This document shows positions 13,069 to 23,965 of a stretch of DNA of 64,000 nt, in pieces. Each line of letters starts with the position of its first letter. The stretch's first letter is position 1. The notes under the pieces are model-generated. The model was given only the letters and a program-made list of their open reading frames with translations. It was not told the DNA's origin and ran no database searches. The DNA lies in the NCBI RefSeq assembly GCF_002443255.2, contig NW_019211457.1:1280727-1344726 (forward strand), in the 5' to 3' direction. Position numbers and translations under genes: made by a program. The stretch comes from Varroa destructor. Its lineage: Eukaryota > Arthropoda > Arachnida > Mesostigmata > Varroidae.

Positions 13069-13537
13069 GTTCGTACAAGTGACAATAGCGCGATCAAGTT
13101 GTAATACTTGGCTAGCTACCTCTTGTAAATCTGGTTTTGTTCTGTCATGTGAGGCGAACGTTCGACTCTTTTTTTTTTCTGCTAGAGTGCCAGATAAAAG
13201 CTGTGGTTAGAAGTGGTAGTAATACGGTATTTTTAATATAATCTAGTATTATATATTTGACAATAAACATGTTTTGGTATATATAATGAGATGAGATAAG
13301 TATACTATATTGGCAGTTATGATCGCTTTTATGTATTAGTGCTAAGGACAAGTTGTACCAGCCTTTTACACTGTTGTTAAAATGGTTCGTGGTTTAGCCG
13401 GCGCATATATTGGTAACACGTTATATCTATCTGTACATTTATACCACTTTCCGAAAACAAAATATGTTTCCTTTGTAACTGTTTCATGAACAAGTGCAAA
13501 TGGGCATGGTAAAACTCGTCAGTAGCTCTCAGGACAG

Positions 13538-13554
13538 TATATATATATATATAT
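13538..13554. repeat. TA microsatellite
   Basis: About eight TA units. Confidence 0.95.
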
Positions 13555-13970
13555 CAATTTCTGCCTGATGTCTTCATTTTACTCCATAACGTATATTATA
13601 ATTTCCTTGCTACCTGTATTGAGTATTATGAAACCCTACATATGCGAACCCTTTAGCGCTGCGAACGACTTCTTCATAATGGTACTTTTTTTAAAATTTG
13701 GCGGGCTCCGGTTTTTCATCTGAGGCAATGATACGTTCTGAACACGCTGTCGTATGTCGAGAAAGAGTGTTATTGCTAATAGTGTTGCTCGTGATTTCTA
13801 CAACAAGAATTACTTAAACTTTGTAATCGATCAGTTGGACTTCTTCTTCTGTGTGAAACGTGTTATGTTAGTTCTTAATTATTTGAAGCTTAACAAGCAG
13901 TTTTGTGCTTTTCGCCCACTGGCAGCATGTAGAGATTTCTTGAATTCTGCACCAGAGTTTAGTTTTTTTC

Positions 13971-15947
13971 TCAGAGCACATTGTACCCGTGATGGCTGAA
14001 GTCGACCACTTTGTCGTGAATCTCATCAAGGGGTTCGACGAAATGCCGCCAACGGAATGGCCCATCGAGACCATCGTACTCCTAACAACAAACAGAACAG
14101 ATACTTGATATGTTCATCATAAATATTCTACATCAGTTCTATTTAACCTAAACAGTTCTTTGACCTTTAGTTCATACCAAATTAAATATAGATCGGCTTC
14201 GGTGACTTAAGAGCCTTTATGTGGTGTAGGAAGCTTTGTTTACTATTTTTATACACATGGCAATGGCTTAATAGACGTAATCGCCATTCGGACGCCAACG
14301 ATGACATGTGCTTAATACTGACACAAGGAATCAAAGAAACATATTAATGGGATACGGTCAGCTTCTATAGGTATCTGACAGAGATGTAAATAAGCAATAG
14401 GGATACATTTTTTCAAACCTATTGGATTGCTTACCATCTTACCTACTGAATGATGCCTGAGTTATAACTTGTCTAATTTCAATATCTTAATAGAAGTATT
14501 TGTATATATGGAATGATAGAGAAATAGCTAAAGCTGATCATTTTCGTCGTGTTGTATGCTAGTGAACCCTTTACGTTTTCATCCTTTCCATCAAGTGATT
14601 CAATTGATCTTTTTTTATATAACAAAATAAGATTTACCTCAGGCAATATAGACGGGCAAATATGTTCATGCAGACGACGGACATCGTTGCCATGCACCAG
14701 AATCCGTTTCTTTATTTTTCGTGAGAGAAATGGCTTCGTCATGAGGTACAGATAATTAAATACAATGCTGTTCTCCAAAATGTGAAACCCTTTAAAACGG
14801 ACAGGAAAAGCGCCTTGTACGACTTCGACTAATGCCTGAAAGTAACAATTAAGTTGACCAACTATTTTCGACGGAAAAACAATACGATCATAATGATTTC
14901 GACTCGAGTTCACAAAATAGCACTACTGTGAGCACATCTACGTGTACATGAATGAGAGAGTATCTAGGGAGAAATTCGTGAATAAATAATCAAAACTGCG
15001 ATACGACGGAACCTGTGTACTTATCTGTCTCTGTCTAACATGAATGATGTGGATAGATAGATAAAGTGAACGCATATTGTCACCATTTATAGATAACTCA
15101 CCTGAATCGCGCTGAACGGAAAGTATTTTAGATGGCCTAAACAAAGGTCGCGTAAGTCCAAAATAAATCGAACTCCATTTACCTGTGTAATCCAGTTAAT
15201 GAAAATGATGAAAAAAAAACCACCGTACATGCCTTTCCGGTTTAGAACTTATGCTCGTCAAGTAGTACTGGATTACTCTATCCTTTGCGGCCTTCCAAAA
15301 TTGAAAAGCGTTTGGATAGTTGAATCTCGAACACAAACTATTCGCATAAGTTGATGCCTGACATCTATTTTAATCCGAACTTTCTCTTCATGCGACATCT
15401 TTCTACGCTGACTCAGGTCTCATATCTTCAGCACAATATCATAATGAGACTACGCACTAAGATCAGGAACTATTCTCACCTGTGTGGCATCATCCATTCC
15501 GTACGCAAGCAACACAACGGCTACCGGAGTGAAGAGATCAGAAAGATCGAATCCCGACTCCGGGGTCCATTCGCCAACTCGAAGAATGAGCACCATCGTG
15601 TTATCGATAGGATTGCGTCGACTGAGGGCCGTAAGCGAGCCGAAACTGTAGTGCCTATGTAGTTCTAGGGTTCCTTGACCCATAGGGAAATACTTGGCCG
15701 GGTTGTACGTCCGCATCTTGAAGAACTTCTTGTACGCTTTTACGGCGCTGTCCACATCGAACTTTCGAGTGCGCAAAAATCCGAGGAGAAATTGCTGTTC
15801 CATGTATGGCTTGAATTCTGTGATCTCTTCAAGTTTTCGTTGAAATTTTTCAAGCGCAGCTCTACGACGTTCCGGGGTTTCACGTAATTCGATAGCTGCT
15901 TTTTCCTCCCATGGCACCGGGTTGGGGAACCGCTTAACATGCGGCAT
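13971..15947 (-). CDS. CRAL-TRIO domain protein, alpha-tocopherol transfer protein-like (intact, 4 exons)
   Basis: Four exons on the minus strand, 15947-15480, 15182-15102, 14835-14638 and 14081-13971, join in one frame to 858 bases (285 aa plus stop). Every intron is phase 0 with GT/AG ends. The length suits TTPA, clavesin and related cytosolic lipid carriers (about 280-350 aa). Exon 1 holds the CRAL-TRIO N-terminal helical region (residues about 20-75, FLRTRKFDVDSAVKAYKKFF). The lipid-binding lobe spans about 90-255: GVRFILDL (159-166), FPVRFKGFHIL (193-203), KKRILVHGND, LHEHICPSILPE and EYDGLDGPF. The basic pair in PVRFKG corresponds to the phosphoinositide-contacting pair of TTPA, known from that family, so binding of a hydrophobic ligand and of phosphoinositide membranes is inferred. 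The start ATG matches the position of the start in the decayed copy. No polyadenylation signal was confirmed. Confidence 0.93.
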
Positions 15948-18900
15948 TACCTTACGTTTATCAAAAAAGAAGTTGCCTTATTGTATTCACGGCACAGACA
16001 TGTCTACAGCGGTTCATAATGGGCCCCCTGTTGGGTGTTTGGCTATAACATCCGCCTTAGGCAAAAAACTGTCTCCTACCAGCACGACACAAAGTGTACC
16101 CGTATTTAATCCCAACCCTAGACCACCACGCGTCCCTACGTTTCATACAAACTTTTTACCACTGCCTCATCACGGAAACATAATGAAACTGCCTGATCTC
16201 CCAGAGATCATGCAGGAAGTAACCATTATTTAATCCTTTCAGTTTTTTAAAGGAATACGAGTATAAAGTAAGGTAACTAAAAAGAAAAGCCTATTTGAAA
16301 GATTACTTAAGCGATGCCCAACTGAACTTTCGCGCACAAGCTGCTAACTTCAGATATTGCATTTGAAGCACTACTAATCATTTTATGGATGATTCACTTT
16401 TTACCAACCTGGACGATTTCACAAGACAATGCTTACCCCCAACCGGAATTGGGGTTCCACTTTCGGTCTAACTTCAAAGGGCTTTGATTGTTTCATTTTC
16501 TCAAAACCCATAATCACTCACGATTACGACGAAAGCGGCAGATTTGCACAGGACATCAAATATTTTAGGCGTTTGCAATACCTTTCACTTAGACTAAACC
16601 CACCAAACGGCCAATTAGCAAACTGATTCTGGCAAATAGCAAACTGGATTCTGAGAGCATTGTTTATCCTTGACACATTTACTTTGCAATATTGAACATA
16701 GAAAAAAATTACAGGGGTATATAGTAGTCCAAACAGAAAGCATCGGCATTCACCATGACTTAGTTAAGGTGCCCCCTTACCCATTTTAGGGTCAGCTACT
16801 TTAATATTACCATCAAGTTCAGTTGTAACGTTCACCTTTATGCGATTTAAATATCCACATGTTTCGATTTTCTAAAAACGTGCTCGAAAAGCCTACACCT
16901 TTTCGAGCGGAAGACCTCGAAGCTCACAAGAGGACAGCAGCGACATGTGCTAGCTTGTCGCTATGCAAAAGTAGTCTATATAATGCCTGGCTATTAAAGT
17001 AACGGCGATAAAAACTTCAGGGAGAAAGCTAGGTCGGCGGTTACATCAGGGTGTACTTGGAGCGACTGCAATGCACCTCGACATTTTACGCATAAATAAT
17101 GTATGTAAAAGTGTTTAAAACACCAAGAAAATACTTAGTTTCTACTGTATGAGATTACCGACGACGATTTCCATGAGGATATGACAGCATATGCAAGTTT
17201 ATTACACATAAACGCAGAGTGCTCGTTAAAACATCGCCGAATTTAGGCTTAACTAATTATATATAGCTTTCCCTATATTTTAGATATTTCTTCATTGAAA
17301 CCGTCTTGCCTCACTGTTATTTTGCCGAAACAGATTGTGTCGTTAGGACTCACTAGATTTGTGGGCCTTTTTTTCTACATCTATCGCTCGTTTATCGCCA
17401 GATCAGATATATAAGACCAGAAAAACTGCCCTTCTCTCCTGCCAATATCTGCTCAGCGGCTGTTTGTTACTGCGTGTTGTGTCAGAAAATTCTGCATCAT
17501 TATTATTATTATATCACAGCACATAGTCGTACTAGCTCTAGTCATTGTCACTGATAACCGGCTGAGAATTAAAGATATGCTACGACGGGTTCCCTTGTAA
17601 TCAGATTATGCAGAAAGCGGCAATATATTAACGAATACATGAGTGTGTGTCAAGAACGTAGCCTCCTTCTAAAATACGTGGAAAACAATAAGAGACAATT
17701 CAATATATTTTGCAAATTGATAGATGATGACTTTGCTCGTAATAGCTGTCTCAATTCGTACCACAGGGTATATATTGAGTACGATTTAGGTGTGATGGCT
17801 TTGGTATCTCAGTGTGTGAAGCTTGCCCCCCACTTCAATTGGAGAAGACGTTCACTGCTCTAGGGGACAGACGCGGCAAAGTTCTAATGGCATATAGTAT
17901 CAGATAGTATTTGTTCGTTAAAAAAAAAATAGGATCTTCGTCTCAAGTAAAAGCACCTCGATCAACCAAACCATCCCATTCGCTGGTTATCTGTCGATGT
18001 TTGTTACATAAATCAGCTGTTCTGTTATTAAATTAATGTGTTCCATATACAAATCGACGTTCATGCGGCCCAACGCCTCCTCGCTCTGGACTAGCCTGGC
18101 CAGTGACAAGAGAATAAGACGACCAGAATTGCCTGACACTAGTATATGTCTCTATTTAGCCTATTTTATACAGGGGAAGGCGAAAGTCTCTTAGCAGTAA
18201 GATTTTTTATCGAAAAGTCTTGTCCGATATCCATTTGTCATATTATTAAGGACCGAAAGCGCAGATACATTATTTTTCCCGTTTTATGTATTACTATATG
18301 CTATCTGACATGATCAGGTCGAGCGTGAAACACCGCTTTACGATCTGATGAGATTTCGTTAGTGTTCCATAGCTGCGATACAAACGTTGCTCAACTTATT
18401 AACAAGGCTCTAAGCGGAATATCTAACCTTCAGTATTAATGATTTGGACGGGAACTATATCCCAGTAGTTTATCTCATAGCCGAACGTGTTTGACATGTC
18501 TTTCACAAAAGAAGCAAGATGGAAATTACATACGCCCTTAAGGCAATTTTCCTCGTGGTAGCATTGAGTAAGGTTGACACATCTAATTAATTGCGTTACT
18601 AAATGCATGTAGAGGATAAACAAAATGCCTTTCTTTATGTTATTATTTTCCTCAGTAGCTTACAATGATCTGCCTTGAGAAATTACTTAACATGAAGTAA
18701 ACCGGGAAGCATGCACACATAAGAACTCTTCTGGTACCGTGAGGTTCGATGTCTACTAATCATTATACTCGAAACTCATGGACACAGATCAAAACAACGC
18801 GTAACGCCTTGGGTTGATTGGTAGTTCAACCGATGAAACCAATTTAACTATTACAGTAATAATAAGTGTTATTAACGGGAAATACGCCATTTGAAATGGG

Positions 18901-20652
18901 GCGATATCACCATGGGCCGGCCTAAATATCCAGGTACGCCACTGGCCAAGGCACCTTAATAGAGATTATTTAAAATAGGTCAGGAATGAATTACCTAGAG
19001 CCGTCTAACGTTGATACTGAGTCCGCTAACGTCGAAGTTTAACTGGGCCATCACCAAATAACTTACAGGAAGCTCGATTCAAAAAAACCGACACATTGTA
19101 AGCTGCTCTATATTGAAGCGAACTTCTATCTGATAGTTGTCAGCAATGTTGTCAGGCCACCTGGACGTATGTTAGTCACGTGCAGTTAAGACATCAGTCA
19201 AACCGTATTTTGCGAAAAATTTCCTTCACCCTTCGTTCGGGGGTTTCACAAGCTGATTGCGCGAAACAACAATACCAGTATTACACTGCAAAGGCGCTAG
19301 TGCATACTTAACTACGACGACAAATGGTCGAGCTAGAAGATTTTATCAACGAATTGATGATCAGGGCGCGTTGTTAGGCCTTTTTCAAAGGTTAGGTTTC
19401 AGTAGAAAAGTCTCTCCATCGATCTGATGAATTATTCTACCACCTAATTATTTATTTTTAAAAGGCTAATCGAGAAAGCATTTAGGCTGTTCTGCTTGTC
19501 AAGTGAAATTTGCCTCCTTAAAATGGCAAGTAAACATCGACTTTCCACTGACATCACTGGAATTGTTTAAGTATTCTCAAAGCCTTATAATAATAATCCT
19601 AATAATAATAACAATAATCATCAGTATAAACCTTTGCACTATTTACAGCTTTACTCACATTGATATCTGTCGCCAACGACATCCACCAGACCTTTGCCAC
19701 GGGCGCCGTCTCTACGCTCATCGTGACCAACGTTTCCAAGCCGACTTGAAGGATAAAAAAAAAATCTAATTACGATTTTTGTACGATCAACCCCCGTAGA
19801 AGAAGTTGATCACACAGAAACCCGTGCTTGCTTCAAAACACCGCCAAGGTTACAGCTCATCGGAAGCCAGCAGTCATTCACCTGCGGGTCATTCAGAAAA
19901 GCACTTAGCAATACCGTCACTCTACTGATAGCGCCTATAAACCAACCAAAATATTACGTCGGTTTCCGTCAGCTTAGCATTTTCTAAAAGATTACAGTGC
20001 ATGCAGCACTGGATGGACAGACGCACAAACGAATGGCCGGATGGACGGACGGACGAACAGACAGACAAAGCGGAACCAACAAGAGCACCACTAATGGCGC
20101 TCATAAATGAGATGGCGCGCGCACATAGCGCATAACCTTGAGCACAACGCTAAGGAAAACGACGCCAGCCATTGGCCGAAAGCGTTCATTGTCCGCCCGT
20201 CTAATCGTCCGCAAATTATCGTAGCCTTAGAAAGTAGTATAGCGGTCCGGGGGCTAAGTTTCACACGTTTGTGATCCGTAGGCTCAATGTGTATAGAGGG
20301 CCACCGTTCCAACGGATAAGTTAGGCCTAGCAGGTCTGTGATAGTTGGGCAATAGTAAAAATCGTGAGTTGAACTAGAAGCCATAACAGCTTTTTTCTTT
20401 ATACAACAGGCTTTTATAGCTGCAATAGAAAGGAAGCAAAAGGCGGATTATAAAGTAATTCTTGCTTTCCGTTAATCTTACCGTTAACGCTTATTCTCTT
20501 CCAGTTGAAACTTTAAGCAGACAAAGCTTTGAAGTTCGTAAACAGCAGCGCCGTGTGTTGACTATCTCAGAATTTAACAACACTTCACATTCACATATCG
20601 TGATACAACTGGGTTAAAGCCAGAAAAAAGCGCGCTGACACACTTGATACAT
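15948..20652. other. Mostly gene-free stretch
   Basis: No supportable gene. A plus-strand open frame ending at 16233 is proline-rich over its last 75 codons and lies head-to-head with the CRAL-TRIO gene, but has no recognised domain. A 20091-20384 minus-strand frame of 97 codons is similarly unsupported. A short near-tandem duplication containing TAGCAAACTG lies at 16614-16653. A GAC-rich simple repeat is at 20011-20069. Confidence 0.4.
20011..20069. repeat. Degenerate (GGAC/AGAC)n simple repeat
   Basis: Imperfect units of GGAC, AGAC and GAAC repeat through this segment. It is low-complexity, and its minus-strand translation is serine/arginine-rich by composition only. Confidence 0.85.
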
Positions 20653-20973
20653 CTATAATACAATTAGAAATGTTCTGCCAACACCGGTTAAATAGTGATG
20701 GAGCAAGCGATTCTCCAGTACGATCGGATCCGGTCCGACGTCGGCGGCTGGATACGATACGGTCTCTTGATCATTTGCAGAAACTCGTCGCTTATTATAC
20801 CAAGGGGAGTTCTCGCACATCGGGACTTTCGTTAGCGCTATGCCACTGGCGGCACTCAATGTTATCTTATTGCGCAGACTCGTGTCCACGCGAGGGGCAA
20901 TCCTCTCTTGAGCATCCTCTCCCCAGTCGAGGACGCCTGGTTGCCATCGGTGGCCCCTCTGATAGACGGCAGA
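20653..20973 (-). CDS. Candidate terminal exon (106 codons), unidentified
   Basis: On the minus strand a clear acceptor (TTGATTTTAG) at 20974-20976 opens a frame of 106 codons without a stop, ending at TAG (20653-20655). Visible segments include AVYQRGHRWQPGVLDWGEDA, a hydrophilic middle (PRVDTSLRNKITLSAASG) and a hydrophobic end (YLTGVGRTFLIVL). Phase would be 0. No domain is recognised. The area is GC-richer than its surroundings, which lengthens open frames by itself, and the plus strand is also open over 135 codons here, so this could be chance. No matching upstream exon was found. Confidence 0.3.
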   Translation of the reverse strand, partial: SAVYQRGHRWQPGVLDWGEDAQERIAPRVDTSLRNKITLSAASGIALTKVPMCENSPWYNKRRVSANDQETVSYPAADVGPDPIVLENRLLHHYLTGVGRTFLIVL

Positions 20974-23439
20974 CTAAAATCAATTTTTTTTTCAATGCCC
21001 TAGAGGGTATTATTTGTATACGCAAGTACACAGCTTACCGTTCTGCAAGTGATACTAGCTGCCTATTGCTGACGTAAGCATTGGACTTTTTTTAATTGGA
21101 AAAACTACTTTGGCAACGTAGGATCCTGTTGAAGATTTCAATACGATAAATGGATTGATTTGCTTCGCTCATCCAAGTAGCATCCAAGTACAGTAGCAAA
21201 AATCACATTTGAATTGAACGGGCTTGTGCCCAGCGTGCTTATTGCTGGCCGATCAAATAGTCACCTTAGAGCCCCAACAAAGCAGAGGATATCTCAAATC
21301 AAGTATAACGTAATCTTAACAATTTCACGTACATTTTAAATAGCTGTACAGTATATTGAAATATGACGTAAAGAGCGTAATAAATAAATGTTGACTTTCG
21401 ATTTCTTCTGAATCCATCCGTATGCGTGATGGCCTCGTTAAGCGTTGTATTAAATAATACATAGATCGTCTTAGCTCACCAAATAGGAACAATATTTTAT
21501 TAACAGGTTCTGTTTTTTTTATATACACATATATATATATATATATCTGTCAAATAACTTCTGCCCTGCCACACTCAACACGGATGTGCAATAGCCGCGT
21601 TATAAGCATCCTAAAAGCATACACAGTTGTGTGATTCTATACCAAGAAGTATAATAAACTAATTAATAACACTAAAAAGCTAATTTTTTTTAATTTAAAC
21701 TCATCCACCGGAGACAGCAAGATTTTAAAGTACTCCAAAAGTACACATTAAAGGAAGACAATAGCAACTTTGCGCCTTGTCGGTCGGCCACACAATTTGC
21801 TTCAGGCTATAAGACAGTCCTTCTTAATTTTTTCGTTAAATTCATTTAAATTTTTATTGATAGCAAGTTTTCGATGTTGTCACTAAGACGGTGATCCCAG
21901 GGATCCGTTGACGTAGAGTGAGACACTGAGAGTGGTAAAAAAGGAACACGGTACATTTTAGTGGCTGTGAAGTGAAACAGGTTAACCGTTGCTTACTTTT
22001 TTGTTGGCATTACCACAGGGCCTTGAAAACCTATCGCTAGCTATTCGAGATGTCTCACGAACGAATTTGCAATAGATTATTTTAGAACCGCTAACCTCTG
22101 ACTATGCTATTCAGCCGCACTAAGGCAAACGATGGACGTTAACAATTAGCCAGAGAAGGATTCGATCTACAAGATACTGAAAAGCCTTCCAATTAATAAC
22201 TGTTATATGTAATACATTTATGTAGTAGAGTTCAGGCGCGCGCCTTCTGGTAGCAGGGAGGTCGCGAAGATTCCAGGCCGGATACTGCGAAATATTTCAG
22301 GCACTCCAGAGTCGGCTAAGGACGAGAAAAACCTATACGTAAAGTAAAACAAAGCAAATTCTTTATTCTGCGTACATGATGAGAAACATTGAAGAAGCTA
22401 CTTCAATAATTTAATCTATCTACCTATCTAATCTAACTTATTCCATCAACTTAGGAAGGGTAATTAATTAGAGTAAAAATTATGGTGGAGTTAAAATGCA
22501 AATAAAATAATTTCTTGCTTTAATTATATGATATTTTTATGAAAATAATAATAATAGCGAACCCAGAGCTAATGGTTCAATCTGAAGCATAAAGGCGCTT
22601 TCGTATGGCATATGAATGGTAGACTTTCTTGTTTATAGGTAGTTACTTAACAGTTAGGGTAAGTCCATGCAATACGCTTAGATGAAATGCGATATGACGC
22701 CGTAATAGATAACATGGCAAGATGAACAACGTTATAGACAACGAGTTAAAATGCAACTTGTCTAGTTACGTTGCACGATCTCAAATGAAGGTTCATAAGT
22801 TTTCCATATGAAGTTTTAATAATAACTGCTTAATCTTGGGAAATTCCGCAATCATTAGGGTCTTCAATGAATAATTGACCTACAGCACAACTAGTTATTG
22901 CCGAGTCTATTTTCACATTGGGGCGCCGATTACCGGTCATTTTATCATCTGCGTTTATCAGCAAAATTTCTTTTATTTGTATAGAAGTTAAGAGCTGCCA
23001 AAAGCCCTCGCTGACTGAGAAATCAGGGAAACGATGAAACGGGCAAACAAGAACGAAGTGAAAAATTCTTCATTATGACCGGCTATACTGTATCTAACAA
23101 CAGCAGTGAGTCGTCACGCGGGATATTTTGTGAGATAGAGGTCAATCCACCGCTGTGCCTCAAATGTATCATCGTCTATGACCTAACTATTGTTAGCATA
23201 ACCCACGGACTATAATTGGCTTAGAGAATTAACGCTACGACGCACGCATTATCAACTGATATCTGCCAATGATATACTACTGGACTATAGACCATCTAAG
23301 ACTGTTCCCGTGATAGCTTGGCAGGTAGCGTATTTGCACGCTAATCTTGTGGGAGCCAGCCTCCTGATAGAATGACTAACGGCAATAGCGAACGTAAAAC
23401 TCAAAACATAGAAACCATCTAAGACTGCTCAGTTCGAAA
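20974..23439. other. Gene-free stretch
   Basis: No supportable gene. Contents noticed: an 11-base tandem unit CATCCAAGTAG/C near 21169-21190, a TA microsatellite at 21529-21547, and a 14-base direct repeat ACCATCTAAGACTG at 23291-23304 and 23414-23427. Confidence 0.45.
21529..21547. repeat. TA microsatellite
   Basis: About nine TA units following a poly-T run. Confidence 0.95.
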
Positions 23440-23965
23440 ATGCTCAATATCAATCTGCTGGGAGTGAATCACTCCAATAACAATCCTCAACCTGGCAGGC
23501 TCATTGTAGGAAAGCGCACGCAAGCGCAGATGACACCGGACGAAATTCTCGAATAACACAAAGATATGCAAACACAAGTCAAAATAGATCTCTTGCTACC
23601 TTCGATCCCAGATAAGGACATTGTAACAAGGTTTAGGGTTCGTCACGATGGAAATCAGCGGCTTCTCCGTCTATTTTTCGAAGCGCCCATAGGTTTACCT
23701 ACCTGTACGGTCCAAGAAAACATATAGTATCAAAGGTAAATTGCGCTTGATTCGCGATCAATTACATACCGCTACGGGGAGGTTTACTACCCTTAACGCG
23801 AGGTTCTATTTTGAGCTCATTGATTCCAGGAAAGCTTGTCGCCAATTGAATAAAGGTTTGAAGGAGCTCTTGACTAATGGACGCATAGGACTATGGCAGT
23901 TTCACCACCTATCCATTAAAGTCAAGGTACGCCCGCAGTTTTCCAGTAGGTCATCGATAAGTTAA
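23440..23965 (+). pseudogene. Decayed coding stretch, possibly from a large lipid-transfer protein
   Basis: From the ATG at 23440 one frame stays open for 95 codons except for a single TAA at 23554, then meets TAG at 23725. A second frame takes over without an obvious gap and runs to TAA at 23965. The translation has protein-like composition: PQPGRLIVGKRTQAQMTPDE, then VKIDLLLPSIPDKDIVTRF, LRLFFEAP, and after the frame change LRLIRDQLHTATGRFTTLNA. The alternating beta-strand-like pattern reminds me of apolipophorin/vitellogenin-type proteins, but that is an impression only. One stop plus one frameshift suggests a decaying exon. Chance is the alternative. Confidence 0.3.

Larger units (their letters stand above)
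10475..13970. other. Gene-free stretch with microsatellites
   Basis: No supportable gene. Overlapping minus-strand open frames at 11062-11372 have mixed composition and no recognised domain. The stretch holds a CA/GCAC repeat at 13030-13068 and a TA repeat at 13538-13554. Confidence 0.45.

Noticed and set aside
13754..14074. Open frames on both strands over the last CRAL-TRIO exon
   Set aside because: They are shadows. The true last exon uses the third minus-strand frame (EYDGLDGPF to stop at 13971), as shown by splice sites and the decayed paralogue.
20670..21077. 135-codon plus-strand open frame
   Set aside because: It is arginine/serine-rich from reading a GC-rich island in the wrong frame. 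It overlaps a better minus-strand frame with a clean acceptor and has no domain.
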